NCBI GenBank assembly: GCA_009602725.1
Contig: WELB01000268.1
Span: 559 to 28,256 of the forward strand
Length of the DNA: 27,698 nt
Source of the DNA: Spirogloea muscicola
Taxonomy: Eukaryota; Streptophyta; Zygnematophyceae; Spirogloeales; Spirogloeaceae
Direction of reading: 5' to 3'
The notes beneath the pieces were generated by a model that saw only the letters and a program-made list of their open reading frames with translations, did no database searches and was not told the DNA's origin. A program made the translations under genes and the position numbers. Shown here piece after piece: positions 10,440-20,985 of this stretch; within the stretch, counting starts at the first letter, position 1; every line of letters starts with the position of its first letter.

Positions 10440-12638
10440 ATGCCGCAGGCGGCGCGCGGCGAGGCGCAGGACAGCCTCAAGGCGGCGCGCGGGCGCTTCC
10501 GGGCGAGCAGCGACGAGGTGCAGGCGAAGATCCGGGAGGCCGAGCCGCTGCGCGCCGCGCAGCAGAAGCTCCAGGAGGCCGGGCGCTCCGTGCGGAGCAG
10601 CGGCAAGGACCTGCCCTGCACCTCGGAGCGCGAGCTCGACGACAGGGTACGCGCGGCGACGGCGGCGGCAGCTCGGCAATGGCGGTCATGGCGGCCGCAG
10701 GAGTTGCGCTGGTGCTCGTATGCCAACAAATGGCAGCTTTTGGAGCTCGCTGCGGCTGAGACTCGAACCCCCGTCTCTGCTCTGCAGCTGGCGGCCATGG
10801 AGTACTCGATGCAGCACGAGACGCTGTCGCTGACAGAGGAGAAGCGGCTGATGCGCGACATGAAGGCGCTGGCGGCGTCGCGCGAGGCTGTGCGGGCGCA
10901 CGACGCCGTGCGCGCCTCTGTCTCCGACTCCGCCGGCGAGCGCGACGCCGTCCAGGCGCGACTCCAGGTCCGGCGCAGTCCCCGCTCCACGCCCATCTCT
11001 GCTGCTTAGCCCAGTGTGCAGGACTCAAGCTACTGCCAAGTGTTCTACATGGGCTTGCATAACCGCCGGTTAGGCAAGAGTTGACACGTCTTCATGTCGT
11101 TAACTGAATATGTCAACTTAGTTGTGCCTGTTTGCGAGCGGTTGCAGCCAATCCAGGCGGAGATCGAGGTGCTGAAGATGGAGCGGGAGGCAGCGCGCAA
11201 GATCGTGGAGTCGCTGGAAGGCGAGCTGGCAGCGGTCGACCGCGAGGTGAAGGACCTGCAGGAGGCGCGGGCGGCGGCTAATGCCGAGCAGGACAAGGCG
11301 TGGCGTGCCCTGCAGGCCCTCCGCAGCGCGGCGCGCGCCGTGGACAATGCATTCTGGGCCAACCGGCGGGAGATCGAGCGCGTGCGGAAGCTCGCCGAGG
11401 CCGGGGACGCGGAGCAGGTCGAGGAGCAGGCTGTGGCGCAGCTGGAGCGCATGCATGCGCTCTGGGCGGACGACGCGTTCCGCGCAGCGTACGTCAAGGC
11501 CAACGAGCGGAGCACGCTGCGCCGCTTCCGCAGCCTGGACACGCGGCAGCCGGGCCTCGGCGAGGAGGACGGCGAGCCGGCTCTGGGGGCCACCATCGCC
11601 GACTCCCAGCTGCCGGCAGGCAACGGCAGCACTGGAAGACTGCAAGACTCGCTTTCCAAATACGCTGCCGCTGTGGAGCCCAACGCAGTGAGTCCGCAGG
11701 AGCTGGTCGGCACAGCGGCAGAGGACAGCGGCGCGACCTCGGCGACGCCACCGGCAGTGGCAGAAGAGGGCAACAGCATCAAGAAGAAGCCGGACCGCGT
11801 GGCGGCTGCGGCACTCGCCAATGGCTTCGCTGCCGACGGTGACGTGCCGCTTGGCAATGGCGGCAAGGCACTGGCCAAGGATGGTGACAAGAGCAGGAAA
11901 GGGTCGAGGGCTGTGAACGAGGCTCTTGGCAGCGCCAACGGCAAGGAGGACGGCCGGCTGATGGTAGCGTCGGCATCCAGCGGCAAGGAGCCGGTAGGGG
12001 CCGATCCGGCCGAGGCATCGGCCACAGCGGCGGCGGCGGCGGCGGCGGCGGCACTGGCAGATGCGGAGCGCGAGGCGCGGCGTGCCGAGGAGCTGGCCAA
12101 GGCCCGGGAGGCGGAGGAGCGCAAGCGGCGCAACGCCGAGCGCACGGCCGCCAAGGCCGCCGCCAAGGCTGCCAAGGAGGCCGAGGAGGCTGCCAAGAGG
12201 CGCGAGAAGGAGAAGGAGCGCAAGGCAAGGAAGCGGGCGAGCGCCTCGGTACTGGCGACGCAGGCACCCGGTGGCCTTGCCGACGAGATCGTAAGCGGCG
12301 GCGAGGCTGCTGATGCTACGACCAGCCTCATGGATGGCCCTGAGGGGGCCGCAGCTGAGGCCGGCACGGAGCTGAGGGATGCTGGCGGCAGCAATTTGCT
12401 GACGCGGCGGCAACGGAAGCGAGCCGCCTCTGGGCGGCATGCGAGGGATGGCCCGCTTGTGGCAGCAACAAAGGCCGACCAAAGTGCTGCTCTCACGCAA
12501 TGGTTGCTGCAGCCGACGACCATGACAGCAATGGCGGCTCTTGGTGCTGCCGTTGCGCTACTTCTCCTCGCTTACTTTGTGGTATGCCCTTCCTGGCCTC
12601 CCCCTATGACACCTTGGATGCACTCTGTTAAGAGTTGA
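10440..12638 (+). CDS. PPI1: Proton-pump-interactor-like coiled-coil membrane protein
   Basis: Related to plant proton pump interactors, which bind the regulatory end of plasma-membrane H+-ATPase and sit on ER/plasma membranes by a C-terminal anchor. Exons 10440-10646, 10788-10967 and 11148-12638 join in frame to 625 residues (Arabidopsis PPI1 has 612). The start ATG at 10440 has a GCCGCC context. Residues 1-130 include QHETLSLTEEKRLMRDMKAL, aligning with the family signature around LTEEK. The next part holds a long coiled coil, then FWANRREIERVRKLA and MHALWADDAFRAAYVKAN (family: LW-N-AFR-DY), and SLDTRQ. A lysine/arginine/alanine/glutamate-rich segment (AEEAAKRREKEKERKARKR) precedes a transmembrane helix near residues 588-608 (AALGAAVALLLLAYFVV). 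A poly-Ala run (9 residues) is encoded by GCG repeats. A further intron at GTATGC (12580) could change the last 20 residues. Confidence 0.82.
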
Positions 12639-13799
12639 TTGCTCTGCTCGGTCATGCTTGCCATCGCTTGGGTAGGCCTTTGTCTATAAGCACTGCTGTG
12701 CTTAAGGTAGCCGAAGTGAGAAAGAGTGAGAGGATAATTAATTGAAAAGTCATAGACACTTACTTCTGTTGTTAGCGGAGCTCTGCAGATTGTGCCGGCG
12801 CTCCAATCGGCAGAAGCAGTCCCCCAGTCCTGAGAACTGCGGCTGCTGCTGATGGGCAGCGACAATCTGACCAAGTGTGCAAGCTTTACTAAGGGCAGGC
12901 GGCATCTTGGGCAAGCCACTTACACTAGCTTCCGTGTTTTTCACCCCGCTAACGAATGTTGTTGCTGGGGTCCACGCAAGCTCCCTACCTCCTCACACAA
13001 CGTTTTGCAGACCTGCAACCCCGCTTTCACTTCTAGCATCTAAATCCACACTAAATTGATGTCTTGCACAGTGTGAGAAGAAGCATACATCCTCTGTGCG
13101 GTGGTCTCCTTTTTTGACTTCACACTTATGAGACGAGCCAATGTTTCATAAAGTCAGCAGACTGACATGGCTGGCACGTATCCTGCATTTACCTAAGGAG
13201 CAAGAGCACTTGCATGAGATCGACCAGTGAGGCTTTAAACTGCTCAAGCTATGTGCAGGTATTATCCTCATGTACTGCAGATGTACAATCTTCTTCCATA
13301 AGGCCATGGGTTGCTGCAATTTTTGCAGGCTCTTATCTATTGTGGTTGACACTGCACTTAGACAACGTGCAAGTTGCACTTATTGCCAAATTTTGTGCGG
13401 CACTGTTGACCACAGTGTGCAGTGTTGGACACACACGTGCTTCATTTCACACAGTCCATATAGTGTTTTGAGCTGCCCTCAAGCCTGGCGTATGACATCT
13501 GGGCTGGGGGTGTATCTGCAGCTAACTCAGCTGCAGATACCATATTGGGCAGATGGCTGCATCATTAATTGCAGGGAGTTGGCTACGCCTATAATAAGAA
13601 TGTGGGGCAATGAGCAGGTCCAGAATCCTAGCTCTGCGGTCCTTTGGTCTGCAAATTCCATGCATACATATGCTATAATTTATCTGTGGTGTAGGTCCAG
13701 ATTTCTGGCTCTGCATCCTTTTCAATGCATGCGCATGCAGAACACTGTTGTACTGAGGTAGGAGAAGTATGAGAAAGTCAAAGGAGCGGTAGCGACTGC
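12639..13799. other. Intergenic region between convergent genes
   Basis: About 1.16 kb holding the 3' ends of the proton-pump-interactor-like gene (plus) and the STELLO-like gene (minus). Only short chance frames are present. The one notable structure is the palindrome at 13512-13540. Confidence 0.6.
13512..13540. repeat. Perfect 12-bp inverted repeat with 5-nt loop
   Basis: GTATCTGCAGCT, then AACTC, then AGCTGCAGATAC. All 12 pairs match. It lies about 260 bases beyond the STELLO-like stop codon, so on the minus strand it could form a hairpin in or just past the 3' untranslated region. Confidence 0.9.
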
Positions 13800-16700
13800 C
13801 TATAGCGTGGGGTCGCCACCAGCGATGGCCTTCAGAATGCGGAACATAGCGTCAGGAGTCGACGGCTTCCAGCCATGCAGGAAGTCGAGTGCGGCCGTAT
13901 AGTTATGCTCAGGCGCCTCACGATCGGTGCCCCAGATGAAGCGTGCTTGGGTGCCGACTGTAAGCCCCTGCCATTCATACTCCGCGGGGTCCTCGAGTGC
14001 AAGGAACAGCATCGGGATTGCGTTCTCGGACTTGAGCTTGAGGTCGTAGAAGATGGGCACAATGGCTTCGACACCAGCAGCATGCCGTAACGGCACGTAG
14101 AACACGTCTGACATCTGCTGCGTGAAGGCGTCACTGCCAAAGTGCCGCTCGTAGTTGGCGCGCCAGTGCTGCGGCAGCGCTGCCAGCGCCGTCGCCGCCA
14201 GCTCCCGCGTCTCATTCTCAAAGGTCCAGTGCCAGTTGAAGTGGGCGTCGAACTCGAATGGAATTCGACCAAAGAAGTCGCTTGTGCCGTGCGTCAGCCA
14301 GAGCCGCGATTTGTCGTACTTCGCGAGGTTCCAGTAGTTGAGCACGACGTCGTCGTTGATCCACAGAATGCCGGCTGCCGCAGGAAAGCGCGCCAGCAGC
14401 GCTGGCAGCGCTGAGTACATGGTCCACCCCTGGTTCTCATCGCAGGCCTCCACGCCAAGCTCTGGGTCAGCCGTCGCCGCCAGGAATAAAATGTGCTCAG
14501 GCCGGAAAATTCTCGAGTAAAGGGCACGCCAGAAGTGCACGCTGTCCTCGCGAGCGTCATGGTTGTAGTTCACCACCAGCACCATATCATCGAAATAAGC
14601 ACGCCAAGCCCCTAGCAATGCAGCCCCGCCACCACTGTCTCCATCGCCCACTTGGACGACGTCGCCTGCCAGGTTGCTGCTCGTTAGAGCTTTTGGCACA
14701 AATGTCACCTCCTGCATTTATGCCATCATACAGCAAGCAGTGAAGAATTAGAATACTGGTGACAACCACATGCATCTGCAGGAGCCTCCTGCATTGGCAG
14801 TCAAGTTTTCAGCTCTGACTACTCTGAGATGAGTATAGCAAGCAGAAGCTGGCTGCGGGGGCCTAATTGGATCCAGGCTTCAGCACAACGGAGTCGCACT
14901 GAGTTGCTTCAGCACAATGGAGTCAGCAACTGAGTGCTACTGCAACTGGGGCTCAGGAGGCTGCCTGTTCACGTAAGCCCGAGAATGTCAGGCAGTACTG
15001 AGATGCTGCCTTGATGTTGCACTAATCTGCACTTCAACGACTCTGCCTCGACACTACTGCGGTGACCTCAAATGAATTTGCAAAGACGTGAACAGACACC
15101 AGCCTTGCTCGGCAGACCAGCAAGCACGATGCTGCTTAGCACAGCGGCGCATATCAGTTCTTCTGGGTGGCCATCAGGATTCATGATCTGGTACTGCCTC
15201 GCTGGTCACTACTGCTTTGTGAGGGGGTGTGAGAGGCAGTGGTCTCACCTGTGCTGTGGACACGTCGCGGTGCGGGTGCACTGCTGGAGGCTCGTAACCG
15301 ACAGCGACAAGGTCAAGAAGCCAGGCACGCGTCAGCAGAACGTCGGCGTAGCCCCAGAAGCCGGCGGCGTACATTGCGTGGCTGAGCTCCAGTGCACGGT
15401 CAAAGAGTGTCGGCGCAGCCGACGACCAGGCATTGAGGAAGTCGACGAGGCGCCGCGCGTCGAGGTAGAGCGCGGTCTCGTCGGCGAGGTCGGCGGCGTA
15501 GTCGTGCGCGTTGCGGTCCTGGCGCACGAACGGCGGGTAGAAGGCCAGCTGCCCTCCGGCGTCCCACAGCAGGCGCTGTGCCCAGTAGCCGCGCCAGATG
15601 TCGCAGACGCGGAACGCCGTCGAGACCGGGATGAGCAGGCCCCACAGCGCGCCCGCGTGGAAGAGCGTGTTCTGCGAGTTGAACGGCGCCAGCACGCCCT
15701 GCCATCACAACAGACGCAGTGACGAAACCCATAACTTTATCAAATCCCACTTCCCATGGTTGACAACTACGACATGGCTTGCCGAGGCCTGCAGTAAGGG
15801 CGAGGACTCAGTCGTTGTCTTGCGAGCAAGTGTGCAACGTCAGGGCTCTGGACATCACAGCAGCTCGACTTCTTGTCATTTGGAAGCTCAATTAAGACTG
15901 CCTCCCTGCCTACCTACTCCAACCTCCTTCCTCCCTCCAACTCTCAACCCCCACAGCCTCTCCACTGCCAACCTCCCTCCTCTTCCTGCCCCTCCAGTTC
16001 CTGTTCCTCCCTCCTGGCTGCCTCCTCCAACTTTGCCACCCTCCTCAACCCCCTTCCTTGCCTGCCTGAGCGCTTGCTAGCATCATCCCTCCCCTCATCG
16101 CCCCATCCTCTGCCCAAGCCGGCCCTCATCCTCCCTCTCTCCTCACCTGCTCCATCTTGCCCCCTCCTCCACCTGCTCTCTCCCTTTTCCCAGCCCACCT
16201 AGATCAATGTTATGTCTAGCAGCTTTAGCACCAAAATGGGCTGACCGGCACTCACTGGCGGCAGGGCGACAGGCGGCGCACTGGCATCGAAGCGGACGTG
16301 GACGAGGGAGCCAGCAGAGCGCCGTGTGAGGCGGAAGATGGCGTCCACGTCCGGGTCGCCGTCGGCGAGCCCCTGCTGCACGAGCTGGCCACCGGATGCA
16401 GCGCGGCCGCCCCAGTAGGCGCCGCCTGGCTCCGGCCCGTTGGTTGCCACCGCGTCCAGCGGGTAGCCGCGCGGCCACATAGACGGCTGCCCAAAGTGCA
16501 CATACGGGTTCACGACGCTGCGGTTTGGCCGCACCTTATATACCACCAGGTCGTCTACCTGCACAGAGGCGGAAAGGGGGGACCGGAGGAGGGGAAGGAG
16601 GGAGGGGAGGAAAAGAAGATGAGATTAAGTTATGCCAAAGTAAGCAGCAAGAGGAGGATTGCCAGCATGCGGAGACGTAGCGATCTACAAACTTAAATGT

Positions 16701-18295
16701 AAAACAGCATTGACTAAGGACTCCCATATTATCACTTTAGCAGCACCTGAAGTGAGTGACCAAGCATAGGAGGAAAGAGGTAGAGGTGCCATGAGACCTC
16801 GAGCGTGTTGACGTGGAAGGCCTCGGCAAGGTCGTCGACAATGAGTATGTTGTCGTCGTCAGTCTCGTAGACAATCTTGGCGCCGTGCTGGATGGCGTAC
16901 AGATACCCGAGGTTCTTCCGCGCATAGCTCCGGTACGGCAGGAGGTCGTGGACTCTGCGGCCGCCCTCCTTGGTGGTCAGCAAGACAGAGGAGGATACAA
17001 GGGGTTTGGAGGGAGGAAGGGAGGAGGGAGGCCAAAGCGACCCACCGGTAACCCAGCCGCTTCTGCTTGGCGACGTCAAGGAAGATGGCGCCTGGCAGGT
17101 CATATGAGGCTGGCGACTTGGTGTCGCCGATGACAATGACCTGCGCCAGCGGGCAGGCAAGGAGCAGATGTATGGTGAGACCTTGTCGGCGAGCTTGCGG
17201 AAGTGGGGACGGCAGACAGGTGTACGAAGGAGGGAGGTGTGAGACAAATGGACGCAATGCGGAGAGAGGGGATGGAGGGACACTGGGGGAGGGTGAGAGC
17301 AAGGCGAACTGGGACTAAGCTTGCAGGAGGGAGGAGGGAGGGTGAAGAGGGGAGGAGCAGAAGGAAGGAGAATGCGGCTGCTGCTACTGAAAGAGCAGCC
17401 GTAAAAGCCAGCCAGGTGCATACAGAGGGTGTTAGATGACTATGTTAGCGGAGCCACAGGCTAGCCAGTCAGGGTGCTCTTAGTACCCCCTTGTGTAAGC
17501 AATTCGAAGTCAGATGAGCTGAGGAGAGGGAAGACAGGAAAGAAGGAGAGGACAGCGGTGGGCAAAGTGGATTCTGATTGAAGCCGCTGCTCAATTCTGA
17601 GCTCTGAGTGAAGGCCAGCCAACTAAGTCCAAAGAGAGAGGGAGAGGTAGGAGAAGAAAGCTGGGGAGGAAGGAAAGAGGGAGGGAGGAGGGAGGTGGGC
17701 ACCTGCCAGCCCGGCAGGGCGGCCAGCTGCCGGACCGCCTGCGTCGGCGGGTTGATGCTGGTCAGCACGATCCAGCGCTCAGCGGTGTGCCGAGGATGCG
17801 GCAGCGCGCGCCGCGTGACGGCTGCCCAGTCGGCGGCTGGCAGCGGTAGGTCCCGGGGTGGCGGTGCGGCGGCGGCGGCCGCCTGCTTTTGCTGGAGCAG
17901 CGGCGCGGGCTGCTCGGCCCATGGACCGCCGCGGCTGCCACCCTGGGACAGAAGACCTGCGGCCGCCACAGGCGGAGTGGCCCAGATGCTGTGAGTGAAA
18001 GCCCTGCTCCAAACCCCCCTCCTCCCTCCTCCCTCCTCCCTCCTCCCTCCCTCCTCCTCCCTCCTCCGCGCCCTCCTCTTCCCTCCTGCAATATTTGAAT
18101 CAGCTGCGAAACAGTCTATCTCTTCGGCAGCGTGCCAAAGGGCGAGCCTGGCAGCAGAAAAGTCTGGGGTTTTGCAAGTTGCTCAAGAATACCGAGGAGG
18201 AAGAAGAAGCCGGCGAGCGCGACGAGCACCGCAGGGCTACTGCCGCCGCACCACCAGCGCTGCCGCTCCAGCAGCTCCATAGCCCACGATCTCAT
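13800..18295 (-). CDS. STL: STELLO-type (DUF288) Golgi glycosyltransferase
   Basis: In land plants STELLO proteins are Golgi type II membrane proteins that interact with cellulose synthases and help assemble the complex. Minus-strand exons: 18295-18193, 17956-17703, 17140-17046, 16954-16798, 16558-16256, 15698-15249, 14711-13800. They join in frame to 757 residues plus TAG (Arabidopsis STELLO1 about 770). ATG 18295 follows an in-frame TAG. The N-terminus is short, then a signal anchor (AVLVALAGFFFLL). Family blocks in order: RWIVLTSINPPTQAV; GDTKSPASYDLPGAIFLDV; LPYRSYARKNLGYLYAIQHG; acidic YETDDDN; NPYVHFGQPSMWPRGYPL; PFNSQNTLFHAGALWGLL; GYWAQRLLWDAGG; and the second acidic block WINDDVVLNYWN in the last exon, followed by the DUF288 C-terminus. 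STL1 and STL2 cannot be told apart. The exon 1/exon 2 join is the least certain; CACAG at about 17990 is an alternative acceptor. Confidence 0.87.
14877..14936. repeat. Tandem 29-bp duplication in the last STELLO-like intron
   Basis: GCTTCAGCACAACGGAGTC at 14877 is repeated at 14906 with few changes (GCTTCAGCACAATGGAGTC), followed in both copies by GCA and CTGAGT. It lies in the intron 14712-15248, which otherwise holds nothing recognisable. Confidence 0.8.
15880..16200. repeat. Pyrimidine-rich low-complexity tract in a STELLO-like intron
   Basis: Within intron 15699-16255 the plus strand is almost all C and T (CCTCC, CTTCC units), so the transcribed RNA is purine-rich here. The open frames through it are compositional. 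Confidence 0.8.
16571..16635. repeat. Purine-rich intron tract
   Basis: AGGAGGGGAAGGAGGGAGG-type sequence on plus lies just upstream (in transcript order) of the acceptor of the exon starting at 16558. It therefore forms a long polypyrimidine tract in the STELLO-like pre-mRNA. Confidence 0.7.
17157..17701. repeat. Purine-rich low-complexity intron of the STELLO-like gene
   Basis: The intron 17141-17702 contains G/A-rich stretches on plus at about 17200-17390 and 17518-17700 (GGGAGGAGGGAGG units), pyrimidine-rich in the transcript. No other gene is seen inside. Confidence 0.7.
18010..18080. repeat. CCTCCCT microsatellite-like tract in the first STELLO-like intron
   Basis: Tandem CCTCCCT/CCTCCTC units on plus. 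The transcript is a G/A-rich tract between exons 1 and 2. Confidence 0.8.
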
Positions 18296-18840
18296 CCCCC
18301 ACTAAGCAGCCGGCGTTGAGCGCCAGCTGACGGCGCTCAGCTGCGAGGTGGGCTCCGAGAATAAGCTCTTGGGAGGTGCGTGCGGCACCGGTGGCAGCTA
18401 GCTCAGCATAGCGAGTGGCACTGGCCGAGACCAAGGACGCCGCCTGGCCTCCGGCCGGGCACGCCGGCCAACTCCATGGCAGCGTACTTCTGCTCGAGGA
18501 GCCACTTCCCGTCTCCTGGAGGCGAAGCAGTAGTCCAGCTAAGGGCCGCTCGCACGGCGCGTGCTGGCCCTGGAGTCCACCAATGGCGCGCCGGAAAGGG
18601 TGGTTGCACAGATGGTGAATGGCCGTGTAAGGCCAGCCCAGAGGAGGGACACTGGGAGGGCACGCTGGATCCACAAGAGGGCACAACGAGGTGGGCGAGT
18701 GGGCGCAACACACGGGAAGAGGGAGGGGCCCGGGGGCTGGGGATGCCACTCACAGTGGACGAGATGCGCGAAGGGAAGATGGAGAGAGGGAGAGGAGCGA
18801 GGGGCGCACACAGTACCGCGAGGACAGGAAGGGGGTGAGC
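18296..18840. other. Upstream region of the STELLO-like gene
   Basis: GC-rich DNA before the minus-strand start codon, probably containing the 5' untranslated region and promoter. Open frames on both strands lack recognisable motifs. I cannot place a core promoter element with confidence. Confidence 0.4.
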
Positions 18841-18897
18841 GAGCGAGCGCGCGCGCGCGCGAGAGAGGGGGAAAAGGGATGGAGGGCGGGAGAGGGC

Positions 18898-18943
<46 letters not shown>

Positions 18944-18961
18944 GGGGGAGAGAGAGAGCAG
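18841..18961. repeat. Compound (GC)n/(GA)n microsatellite
   Basis: A run of GAGC and GCGCGC (about 18841-18861) passes into GA-rich DNA and then a long (GA)n run (about 18899-18958). It lies about 550-660 bases upstream of the STELLO-like start. Alternating GC and mirror-type GA runs are classic sequences for Z-form and triplex DNA. Confidence 0.9.
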
Positions 18962-20222
18962 GGGCGGCTTGAAAGAGAGAGCCAGCCGATGGAATCTTGG
19001 AGTGCATCTGCGCTTCGAAGGAAATAGCGGCTGCTGATATTGTAGCGCATACATACAATTGAACGTTTCTTTGGAGCTGGCCTCTGGGAGAAGAAAGTGC
19101 TCGCCTATAGAGAAGAAGGGCTGGCAAAGCCAGCCCCAAAAGAGAGAGCCACATTCTCACAGCCATTGCCTTCCATTGGAAGGAGTCCCCTTCGGAAGAG
19201 TCACTTCTCTGGGAGAGCCACTGACACGGAAGCCCATTCACAGGAAATCTTCCGTGTATTAGAAACAAATGTAGGCCAAATGGAAGTCCGAACCGGCCGT
19301 CCGGAACGGCCGTTTTCAAACGAAGTGCTCTTCCTGGTTTCAAATGAAGCTGCCTCGTCAGACGAGGGACCAGGTGCAACGCCGTGGTCAACGGCCCGGA
19401 AGGGGGCGCCGCCCCGCCGCTCAGCCCACCGTTGGAAGAAGCGCGGTCCAGATTGACTGGTGGCTGGGAAAAGGCCAGCCCAAAGAGAGAGAAAGCGCGG
19501 CCAGATTGACTGGTGGCTGGGAAAGGCCAGCCCAAAAGAATGGACAAGGTCTGAGGGAGCTTGAGTGCGAACGACTAGGACTAAGACATCAGCCAGGGAA
19601 CGCTCAGTAACCTCTAGACAGGAGATGCAGATCCGAGTAGCTAGCTGGTGGAAAGACGTCGCCCTGACGGAAGCCGGAGGCCGCCGCCAAAGCTCGGCCT
19701 GCGCGCAAGTGAACCGCGAAGGCGAGGGACCGCTGCATCGAGCCCAAAGGACTGGACAAGGTCTAAGGAACCTCTTTCTTTGGCTTTGAACATTGTCTAT
19801 TCTTTTGGGTTGGCTTTGCCAGCCCCTCTTCTCAATGGGCGAGCACCTTCTTCTTCTTCTTCTCAAACAGAGCTCTTCTGCCACCAACTCGAGCTCGCCC
19901 ATGTGAGCAATGGCTGCGATGAGCCAGCCCGAACTAAAACCCGTTAAGCCGCCGTTAGGTCACGGCGCCGCCACAACGGTCGGCTCGCCCGTGGTCAGCC
20001 CAGCCCAGTCGGCTCTCCTGATTTGTGAGTTCTTTCCGGGCTGGCTGTTCACAGCCCTTGCCTCTTTTGCCTCTTTGGGCGAGCCACTTCTTGACTTGAA
20101 ACAAGTAACAAGTCTTCCAGTAGACGGCAATGGCTGAAATTGGCCAGCGCAGAAAACCCCGCTTATCTGACTTGGTCTTACTAATGCTTATAAGGAAAGA
20201 AGCAAGCACAGCTTATCATTCC
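18962..20222. repeat. Interspersed repeat cluster 2
   Basis: Hairpin repeats at 19092-19146 (-), 19458-19482 (-), 19513-19533 (-), 19797-19850 (+), 20034-20062 (+) and 20122-20150 (-). A LINE 3'-tail fragment on minus at about 19595-19665. A stretch at 19248-19282 (GTGTATTAGAAACAAATGTA) matches 27448-27480. The whole block is non-coding mosaic; frames through it repeat the same junk peptide. Confidence 0.75.
19441..19545. repeat. Tandem duplication of a 54-bp repeat unit
   Basis: GCGCGGTCCAGATTGACTGG at 19441 is repeated at 19495 with one base missing. In both copies TGGCTGGGAAAGGCCAGCCC follows, so the duplicated unit contains a complete hairpin repeat. Confidence 0.85.
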
Positions 20223-20224
20223 AC

Positions 20225-20475
20225 CTGTACGTCCACAGGCCATTTGGGCTCCAGTGGCCCCGAGCTCGCACGCGACTTCTCGGTATCCCCAGGATGAGCA
20301 GGCCGATTTTCTGCGGCAGCTCTTTCGCCCAGGTGTATGGGATGCGCCTGTCAGTACTGCTGCCGCGGTCAATGGCACAAGCGCTTCATCTGCGTGCTGA
20401 GGCTGCAGCCTCTGGCCGGGACCCGCTACCCAGAGACTAGTTTCTCTGACCTGCGGCTGATCAACAGGGAACATT
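20225..20475 (+). mobile_element. Detached 3' fragment of the non-LTR retrotransposon
   Basis: The plus strand encodes FAQVYGMRLSVLLPRSMAQA and HLRAEAAASGRDPLP, homologous to the C-terminal end of the element at 25021-27035 (RMRLAVSLQRSLAHA, RAGRAMAAASGS) and to the copy at 27036-27235. It ends in the same tail (TCTCTGACCTG...GGGAAC). Upstream coding is frameshifted or stopped. A severely 5'-truncated dead copy. Confidence 0.75.
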
Positions 20476-20554
20476 GACCACCCAGTGGCCACTTGGGTCG
20501 CCATGTACTTGAGTGCTTTAGTGGCCTCTTCGATCTTTGTTCACTCTTTTGTCT

Positions 20555-20592
20555 GGGCTGGCCACCCACAGCCATCGCTCTCCACTGGAAGA
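20555..20592 (+). repeat. Hairpin repeat copy
   Basis: GGGCTGGCCACCCACAGCC followed by ATCGCTCTCCACTGGAAG, the standard plus-orientation form. From 20620 to 20985 nothing recognisable is seen. Confidence 0.75.
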
Positions 20593-20985
20593 TTCCTTCT
20601 CTGCGAATCACCCAGGCAAAATTTGCACCTGGACTTCCCAAGGCCTTCACCGAGGTCGCTCCGCCGAGACAAGTAGCGCCAGAGGGTAAGAATAGGTTTC
20701 GGGTATCCCCAAAGATATTCTTGAAAATGCGCTCATAGGGGCACTTGCCTACTCCCAGTGAGCTCTTCTCAAGAATCTCATCTGAAATTCTTGAAAGTCA
20801 TGCTCCCCCGCTGGCGCCACTCACCTCGGCGGTGCGACCTCAGCGCAGGCCTTTTAAATCCAGGTGCTCGACATCTATGGCACCTATGCTGCTACGCTTC
20901 GGTCGGGTCTGGTGCCGGCTACGACAGATGTAAAAGCGAGAGTTACCAGCTGGCAGTATACAGCGCTCCTTTGCCACTAGTCTTG

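Noticed and set aside
10748-10785. Possible tRNA T arm (reverse-strand GGGGGTTCGAGTCTC)
   Set aside because: It resembles a B box, but the acceptor, D and anticodon arms are missing, and the sequence upstream on that strand is the next exon.
9672-10996. Long minus-strand frames of about 300-335 codons
   Set aside because: They run through repeats, a GCC run and the ambiguous base, and oppose the first exons of the proton-pump-interactor-like gene. No domain is visible.
11045-12523. Long antisense open frames (up to about 490 codons) opposite the proton-pump-interactor-like gene
   Set aside because: GC-rich codons of the sense gene keep the antisense frames open. The peptides are Ala/Ser/Arg junk without motifs, while the sense frame has clear homology and a membrane anchor.
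1-18295. A functional gene cluster of KCBP, proton-pump interactor and STELLO
   Set aside because: The three genes differ in compartment and pathway, are separated by more than 1 kb, and lie on different strands. Nothing in the sequence links them.
18841-18961. Arg/Glu or Ser/Leu repeat proteins encoded by the GA microsatellite
   Set aside because: Frames through (GA)n are compositional and shift freely between strands; there is no support for a gene.
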